Below are positions 7,746 to 11,423 of a DNA stretch of 11,423 nt, one piece after another. The position numbers and the translations under genes were made by a program. This DNA comes from Nitrospirales bacterium (lineage in GTDB: Bacteria > Nitrospirota > Nitrospiria > Nitrospirales > UBA8639): positions 1 through 11,423 of the forward strand of contig BQIY01000031.1 of assembly GCA_021604265.1 (NCBI GenBank), in the 5' to 3' direction. The stretch's first letter is position 1. The number at the start of each line of letters is the position of its first letter. The notes under the pieces were generated by a model. It searched no databases. It had not been told where the DNA came from and saw nothing but the letters and a program-made list of their open reading frames with translations.

Positions 7746-10658
7746 CTAATTCTGCACTGAGTTTATCGCTAATACTGCGGTCGCCATATTAAACAGAACT
7801 TGAGAGACGCCCGTTAGAAAATAAAGCGGATCACTAACTTTTATATCGAACGGAACAACGATGCTGTCTCCGGGCTCAAGCTGATTCTGATCTCTCTCAA
7901 AGAACCAGCGCGAACTACCGTAAGCAATTACATCACCGCTGGACTTAATAATATAAACATCGTTGCGGCTCGCATTCTGGGAAAAACCCCCGCTCTTTTG
8001 AATGTAGTCTCTTACACCAAGGTCGCTATCAAAGATATGGGAAGTGGATCGTTGCACTTCGCCCAATACAGTTATCTCTTGATTAATTCCTGGGACTAGG
8101 AGCTCGTCGCCATCCTTTAACAATACGTCAGACTCTGAACTAGGAGCATTTAATGCTGTTTGCAAATTGATAACTAACCTTCCGGTAGCTTCGACCTGAT
8201 TCAATAGCTCATCGAATACTTCTGAGGAAATCGGCGGCTGGACCTGATTAGCAGTAGGAGACAAGCTTTGCGTTAGCATTGATTCGCGCAATCGAGTCTT
8301 AAACTCTGCAATAAGCGCCTGCTCATTCTCCCTGAGATCCTCCCTCAAGAAAATTGCCGCTCTCGGGTTTGCAGAGTTCGTTAACCCCCCTGCTCTTGAT
8401 ACTAATTGGCTAATCGTTTCATCCTTACTTATCACATAGCTTCCCGGTGAGCGAACCTCGCCACCGATTGTTACGGTTTCGACCTCAGACCAGTTTGGGA
8501 GCCTTCTAACCACCAAGGTGTCGAATGGCTGAAGCAATTCACCCAACCCTCGCTGCCCTGCAGCCTGCAAATTAATCGCTAAATGATCGCTCTCTCTTCC
8601 AATAGCGGTGTCTTGCCTAAAACGCGTAATTTCTGCGTTCTGATAATCTGCGCTTTGCAATAGACCACCTGATGCTTCAAGCAGTGCGCTCACATCCAAG
8701 TTCCTAGTAAGAGGGTATTCTCCGGGAAATCGCACATCTCCCGATATGCTAACAATCTGAGCCTGCTGCTCAACGTTCGCCTGTTCACGCAGTTGATCAA
8801 GGGTATCTTCTAATAATTCCAATCTCTCCTCATTGGAATCGAACACCAACACACGATCGCCAGCCTGCAGATTTACCACACCATCGGTTTGAAGGGATTG
8901 TGCATTGAGGCTCAATGATTCAACTGCGATGGTGCCGCTATTATCTACTTCACGCTGTAACACTACATACTCGATATCTGCATTGTCAGCCAGGCCGCCT
9001 GAAAATTGAACGATGTCATCGAGAGTCATGGCCTCTGACAATGGATACTCGCCTGGAAAATTCACCGCTCCCTCCACCGACACTATCGGCGCTGGCTGAT
9101 CGAATGATTCTTGAGAACGCAATGTGCCGAGCAACTCCTCCAATTGTTCTTGTCTGTCCTGTGCCGCACCAAATATAATTAGTCGATCTCGTGCCTGGAG
9201 AATTTCATCGGCATTAGAATCTGGAGTTCTTAGCGCTTCACGCAGATTAATGTACACAAGCTCTAAAGTACGGTTTGGCTGCCGTTCTCTCGCAATCAAT
9301 GCGTAATCGAGATCCGGATTGGGCAGCATGTCTCCCACATTGGTAATGATATCGGTGACACGCATACCCTCACGCCAAGCAAAACCACCGGGGCGATTGA
9401 CATGCCCTTCGAGAACAACAACGCCTTCAACCTGATCCAGAATGGAGTAAATCTGCAGCACGTCACCATCTCTAACTGTTAGGGATAGGTTGGCTTCTTG
9501 AGTTAAGTCCACATCTAGCAACGTCCTCTCGCCCTCAGCATTAATTCGCTCTACTCTTGAAGCGCGTGGAAAGGCGGTCGGCAATAGACCACCTGCCAAA
9601 GGCAAGGCTTCAGCGAGCGTGTTTTCATCAGCTAGCTCAAATATTGCAGGGCGTCTTACGTTACCGGCAATTCCAAAAGTCCGACCAATTGGCGGTATAA
9701 AAATAACATCGTTGGGTTGCAGCCTAGCATCACCGCTGGTATCACCTCGAAGAAGCAAATCGTAGAGATCCAAGCTCGTGACTAGCTGCCCCTGGCGCAT
9801 CAGACGTATATCACGCAGAGACCCCACGCGAGTCACCCCACCGCTTGAGAACAAGGCGTTAGTCATGGTCGAGAGTGAACTGACTGTATAAGACCCCGGC
9901 CGGAAAGCTTCGCCCAATACGAAAATTTGAATGGAGCGCAGTGTTCCCATCGTCACGCTCACCTGTTGACCGATCAAGCTCGTTGAGACTGTGGTATTTA
10001 TCTGTTCACGCATCTCAGCAAAGGTGAGACCAGCCACATTGATCGGACCGATTTCCGGAAACTCTAATACGCCTTCGCGAGTCACAGTGACTTCGTAGCG
10101 CTCATTACGCTGTCCATACAACTGAATGATTACCGAATCTGTAGGTCCAACTACATAGTTCAGGGGCACTGGAATATTCGTAGCTGGAGCAAAAGTAGTT
10201 GGAGTGCCCGCAAAAAGTTCATAACCAAACTGAAGTAGCGGCTCCGGATTTTCCGATTCCTGCTCATCCTCGTCGAGCTCTTCCTCTTCTTGTGCTTGCT
10301 GAGCATTTCTCTCTATCTCATCAATATCCGCAGCACCATCTATAGCTCGAGGCTCAGGATCAGCATCTACGGTATCAACAGCGGGAGCCTGATCTGCTGG
10401 ACTTTGATCGACCTGATTGCCCAGTGACTGCAACAAGGCAGCCCTCTGCTCGGCTGGCAGCGACTGAAATTGTCGAAGCTGCTCCTCGGTTAACCCTTGA
10501 GGTTGTGCGTGCAGCGCAGATGACAGCAAAAGAAGCGAGACGCCAGCACTTAATAGACGTCGCAGATTGCCTTTTCGAATCATGGCGTACGAAACACGCT
10601 TAAACAGCTGCGTCGGAAGAGGATTAGAGTTGCTTGTTAAAGTGGACATTGAATGCAT
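7746..10658 (-). CDS. Large secreted polysaccharide-export protein with Poly_export domain and seven SLBB repeats
   Basis: 970 residues. Met26 onward (MIRKGNLRRLLSAGVSLLLLSSALHA) is a classic signal peptide with likely cleavage after A51. There is no lipobox; I found no Cys anywhere in the protein. A low-complexity acidic stretch follows (about 112-138, EEEELDEDEQESE). The Poly_export domain spans about 165-240 (LNYVVGPTDSVIIQLYG). Seven SLBB units begin near 244, 327, 412, 525, 635, 728 and 861, each with a G-x-V-xx-PG-x-Y-like signature, for example VEGAVNFPGEY (528-538) and ISGDVRFPGEY (638-648). Wza is only about 380 aa with fewer repeats. The C-terminus (about 943-966) is hydrophobic. 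Function: outer-membrane or periplasmic conduit for the polymer. The start is uncertain: ATGs at 10658, 10649 and 10583 (Met26) are possible, none with a convincing Shine-Dalgarno. Confidence 0.9.
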   Translation of the reverse strand: MHSMSTLTSNSNPLPTQLFKRVSYAMIRKGNLRRLLSAGVSLLLLSSALHAQPQGLTEEQLRQFQSLPAEQRAALLQSLGNQVDQSPADQAPAVDTVDADPEPRAIDGAADIDEIERNAQQAQEEEELDEDEQESENPEPLLQFGYELFAGTPTTFAPATNIPVPLNYVVGPTDSVIIQLYGQRNERYEVTVTREGVLEFPEIGPINVAGLTFAEMREQINTTVSTSLIGQQVSVTMGTLRSIQIFVLGEAFRPGSYTVSSLSTMTNALFSSGGVTRVGSLRDIRLMRQGQLVTSLDLYDLLLRGDTSGDARLQPNDVIFIPPIGRTFGIAGNVRRPAIFELADENTLAEALPLAGGLLPTAFPRASRVERINAEGERTLLDVDLTQEANLSLTVRDGDVLQIYSILDQVEGVVVLEGHVNRPGGFAWREGMRVTDIITNVGDMLPNPDLDYALIARERQPNRTLELVYINLREALRTPDSNADEILQARDRLIIFGAAQDRQEQLEELLGTLRSQESFDQPAPIVSVEGAVNFPGEYPLSEAMTLDDIVQFSGGLADNADIEYVVLQREVDNSGTIAVESLSLNAQSLQTDGVVNLQAGDRVLVFDSNEERLELLEDTLDQLREQANVEQQAQIVSISGDVRFPGEYPLTRNLDVSALLEASGGLLQSADYQNAEITRFRQDTAIGRESDHLAINLQAAGQRGLGELLQPFDTLVVRRLPNWSEVETVTIGGEVRSPGSYVISKDETISQLVSRAGGLTNSANPRAAIFLREDLRENEQALIAEFKTRLRESMLTQSLSPTANQVQPPISSEVFDELLNQVEATGRLVINLQTALNAPSSESDVLLKDGDELLVPGINQEITVLGEVQRSTSHIFDSDLGVRDYIQKSGGFSQNASRNDVYIIKSSGDVIAYGSSRWFFERDQNQLEPGDSIVVPFDIKVSDPLYFLTGVSQVLFNMATAVLAINSVQN
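8622..9188 (-). repeat. Tandem internal duplication within the SLBB export gene (two units of about 110 codons)
   Basis: Residues 491-569 (nt 9188-8952) and 601-679 (nt 8858-8622) align without a gap at an offset of exactly 110 residues. Counting by hand gives about 32 identities in 79 positions. Each unit has a DR-xxx-F strand, an amphipathic Leu/Glu/Gln-rich segment (RQEQLEELLGTLR and RLELLEDTLDQLR) that could form a helix, and an SLBB unit containing FPGEYPL. The other SLBB units in the protein lack this helix-plus-SLBB arrangement, so this looks like a duplication inside the gene. Confidence 0.75.
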
Positions 10659-10686
10659 TGAACTTATTACTTGATTGTTATTATCC

Positions 10687-10725
10687 GTGGGCTAGAGCTT
10701 GCTGATATTACAGCCTTTAACCCAC
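10687..10725 (-). promoter_or_regulatory. Predicted RNA stem-loop in the leader of the SLBB export gene
   Basis: Read on the minus strand, GTGGGTTAAAG (10725-10715) pairs with CTCTAGCCCAC (10697-10687): 10 of 11 positions pair, counting one G-U, with one A-C mismatch. Inside it, GCTG (10714-10711) pairs with CAGC (10704-10701) around the loop TAATAT, leaving AAG (10700-10698) as a bulge. The structure ends 28 nt before the ATG at 10658. No T-run follows (GGATAATAAC), so it is not a standard intrinsic terminator. It could be a pause or antitermination element, an RNA-processing site or a protein-binding leader; its role is unproven. Confidence 0.5.
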
Positions 10726-10743
10726 TAATTCTACTCAGCTTTT

Positions 10744-11061
10744 TCATCTCTTCGCTTCTGCTTGCAGCTCAGAGATGTCTTGTTTGAGCTGCTCATATTC
10801 CTGCATTTTGCGGCGCAAGAAACGTAGCGTCACCTTACCTTTTTCCTCTACACCCATTGGGGTAAGCAGGTAGAGATAGTCGGATTTGGTGGGATTACGG
10901 CTAAAATTCTGCGCCTTTACCATGCCTCTATCGACAAGAGCGCGCAGGCAGTAGTTGAGCTTGCCCAGGCTAATGCCCAGCGATTTCGATAGATCACGTT
11001 GCGACTGCTTCGGGTTTTCTTCTATGGATTTCAGTAACTTATAGGTAATTTCATCTTGCAT
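10744..11061 (-). CDS. MarR-family EPS-associated transcriptional regulator
   Basis: A 105-residue winged-helix protein. The helix-turn-helix is visible in SQRDLSKSLGISLGKLNYCLRALVDRGMV, followed by a wing (KAQNFSRNPTKSDYLYLLTPMG) and a C-terminal helix (KVTLRFLRRKMQEYEQLKQDISELQAEAKR) that could dimerise as a coiled coil. Size and sequence fit the small MarR-like regulators regularly found at the head of exopolysaccharide loci. The frame allows an ATG at 11067, but the strong GGAGG at 11069-11073 would be only one nt from it. It sits seven nt before the ATG at 11061, which I therefore choose (MQDEITYKLL). It lies between the RfaH-like gene and the export gene, so control of this locus is the natural inference. 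Confidence 0.9.
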   Translation of the reverse strand: MQDEITYKLLKSIEENPKQSQRDLSKSLGISLGKLNYCLRALVDRGMVKAQNFSRNPTKSDYLYLLTPMGVEEKGKVTLRFLRRKMQEYEQLKQDISELQAEAKR

Positions 11062-11068
11062 GAACATC

Positions 11069-11073
11069 CCTCC
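11069..11073 (-). promoter_or_regulatory. Shine-Dalgarno GGAGG deciding the start of the MarR-type regulator
   Basis: The minus strand reads TTTTGGAGGGATGTTCATG. GGAGG is followed by 7 nt and then the ATG at 11061, while the ATG at 11067 would be one nt away. It is one of the strongest ribosome-binding sites in the window. Confidence 0.75.
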
Positions 11074-11115
11074 AAAAGTTCTGGGGCGCGTGATTGTTCG
11101 AAAATATGAGAACTG

Positions 11116-11127
11116 ACACTTGAGTGT
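11116..11127. promoter_or_regulatory. 12-bp inverted repeat upstream of the MarR-type regulator (candidate operator)
   Basis: ACACT-TG-AGTGT has two perfectly complementary 5-nt arms. It lies 55 nt upstream of the regulator start at 11061, in the 128-bp gap after the RfaH-like gene. A weak promoter-like pair surrounds it on the minus strand: TTAAAC, 17 nt, CATATT, with three and four matches to consensus. A small MarR-like protein could bind such a site to control its own gene, but short palindromes occur by chance and the promoter match is poor. Confidence 0.3.
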
Positions 11128-11189
11128 TTAATTCAGAGTTTGGATTGTCAGAATAGCTTCAGAAATGCACGAAGGCGGGCGCCTGCGTA

Positions 11190-11423
11190 CTAGGCAAATT
11201 CCGGGACCTGCAGGTCCTGATAGCCCAGAACGGCACATGTAGGCTTACCGATAATGTCGAGCAACACGGCAACGCGGTCGCTGGAGCGGCGCCCCTGGAA
11301 TATGCAGGAGTAACCTGCGAATGGGCCCTGCTCTATTTTAACGGAGTCGCCTGCCTTCCAGCTTGGCGGGGTAATATTTTGCAATTGCTCGGAATTTTCA
11401 TTGTTCTTGAGAGCCTGTACCAG
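11190..11423 (-). CDS. rfaH: RfaH-like NusG paralog (transcription antiterminator), C-terminal 77 residues
   Basis: The frame is open from the window edge (11423) to TAG at 11190-11192. It begins LVQALKNNENSEQ, a linker like the one joining the two RfaH domains, then WKAGDSVKIEQGPFAGYSCIFQG, a KOW motif with the conserved G-x-VKI-x-x-GPFAG core, and RVAVLLDIIGKPTCAVLGYQDLQV, the remaining strands of the NusG C-terminal barrel. RfaH-type proteins bind elongating RNA polymerase, suppress pausing and termination in long polysaccharide operons, and recruit ribosomes. The N-terminal NGN domain lies outside the window, so RfaH cannot be formally separated from other NusG paralogs. Its place at the head of a polysaccharide operon favours a specialised paralog over housekeeping NusG. 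No E. coli-type ops element (GGCGGTAG) was found between this gene and the export gene. Confidence 0.88.
   Translation of the reverse strand: MVQALKNNENSEQLQNITPPSWKAGDSVKIEQGPFAGYSCIFQGRRSSDRVAVLLDIIGKPTCAVLGYQDLQVPEFA

Noticed and set aside
11173..11184. GC-rich hairpin AGGC-GCCC-GCCT right after the RfaH-like gene, as a terminator
   Set aside because: The stem is only four pairs and is followed by TCGTGCATTTCT, not a T-run. Too weak to call.
10659..11189. E. coli-type ops/JUMPstart element expected near an RfaH-controlled operon
   Set aside because: No GGCGGTAG-like sequence found on the minus strand in either intergenic region.
1..11423. CRISPR arrays, tRNA or rRNA genes, insertion sequences
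   Set aside because: No spaced direct repeats, no cloverleaf-like or rRNA sequence, and no transposase-like protein were seen on either strand.

Overview
This is a surface-polysaccharide (capsule, exopolysaccharide or O-antigen) biosynthesis locus from a Gram-negative bacterium, most likely a gammaproteobacterium. That placement rests on the combination of an RfaH-like NusG paralog, an EPS-associated MarR-type regulator, a large multi-SLBB export protein and a Wzz-type chain-length protein. No species can be named from the sequence. Every gene lies on the minus strand, so transcription runs from high to low coordinates. Both ends of the window cut through genes.

Regulatory head (11423 to about 10660): the C-terminal KOW part of an RfaH-like antiterminator, a 128-bp gap with a short inverted repeat, a small winged-helix regulator, and an 85-nt leader with a strong predicted RNA hairpin just before the export gene. 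Export and chain length (10658 to 6820): a 970-aa secreted protein with seven SLBB repeats, then a two-TM Wzz-type polysaccharide co-polymerase. Nucleotide-sugar module (6823 to 2832): Gmd makes GDP-4-keto-6-deoxy-D-mannose. A GDP-L-fucose synthase-like enzyme follows, then a small cupin, a hexapeptide acyltransferase and a PLP-dependent sugar aminotransferase. These genes overlap or abut (2 nt, -4, -4, -11, -4, 0), so they look translationally coupled, and two use non-ATG starts. Assembly part (2750 to 1): a GT11 alpha-1,2-fucosyltransferase, a Wzx flippase and the N-terminal part of an APS-kinase-like protein, separated by gaps of 50-80 bp. A hand-counted stretch inside the fucosyltransferase gene is clearly more AT-rich than one inside the export gene, as is common for the variable part of such loci.

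How they fit together (inference): GDP-mannose becomes GDP-L-fucose, which the GT11 enzyme would use as donor. The aminotransferase and acyltransferase would make an N-acylated amino sugar, possibly from the same Gmd product. Wzx flips the lipid-linked repeat unit, Wzz sets chain length, and the SLBB protein carries the polymer outward. Wzy, the initiating transferase, other glycosyltransferases and GDP-mannose supply genes are not seen and presumably lie beyond position 1 or elsewhere. The most notable points are an Arg at the usual catalytic Lys of the fucose-synthase-like enzyme, the leader hairpin, the cysteine-free SLBB exporter with an internal duplication, and the capsule-type APS-kinase homolog at the left edge.
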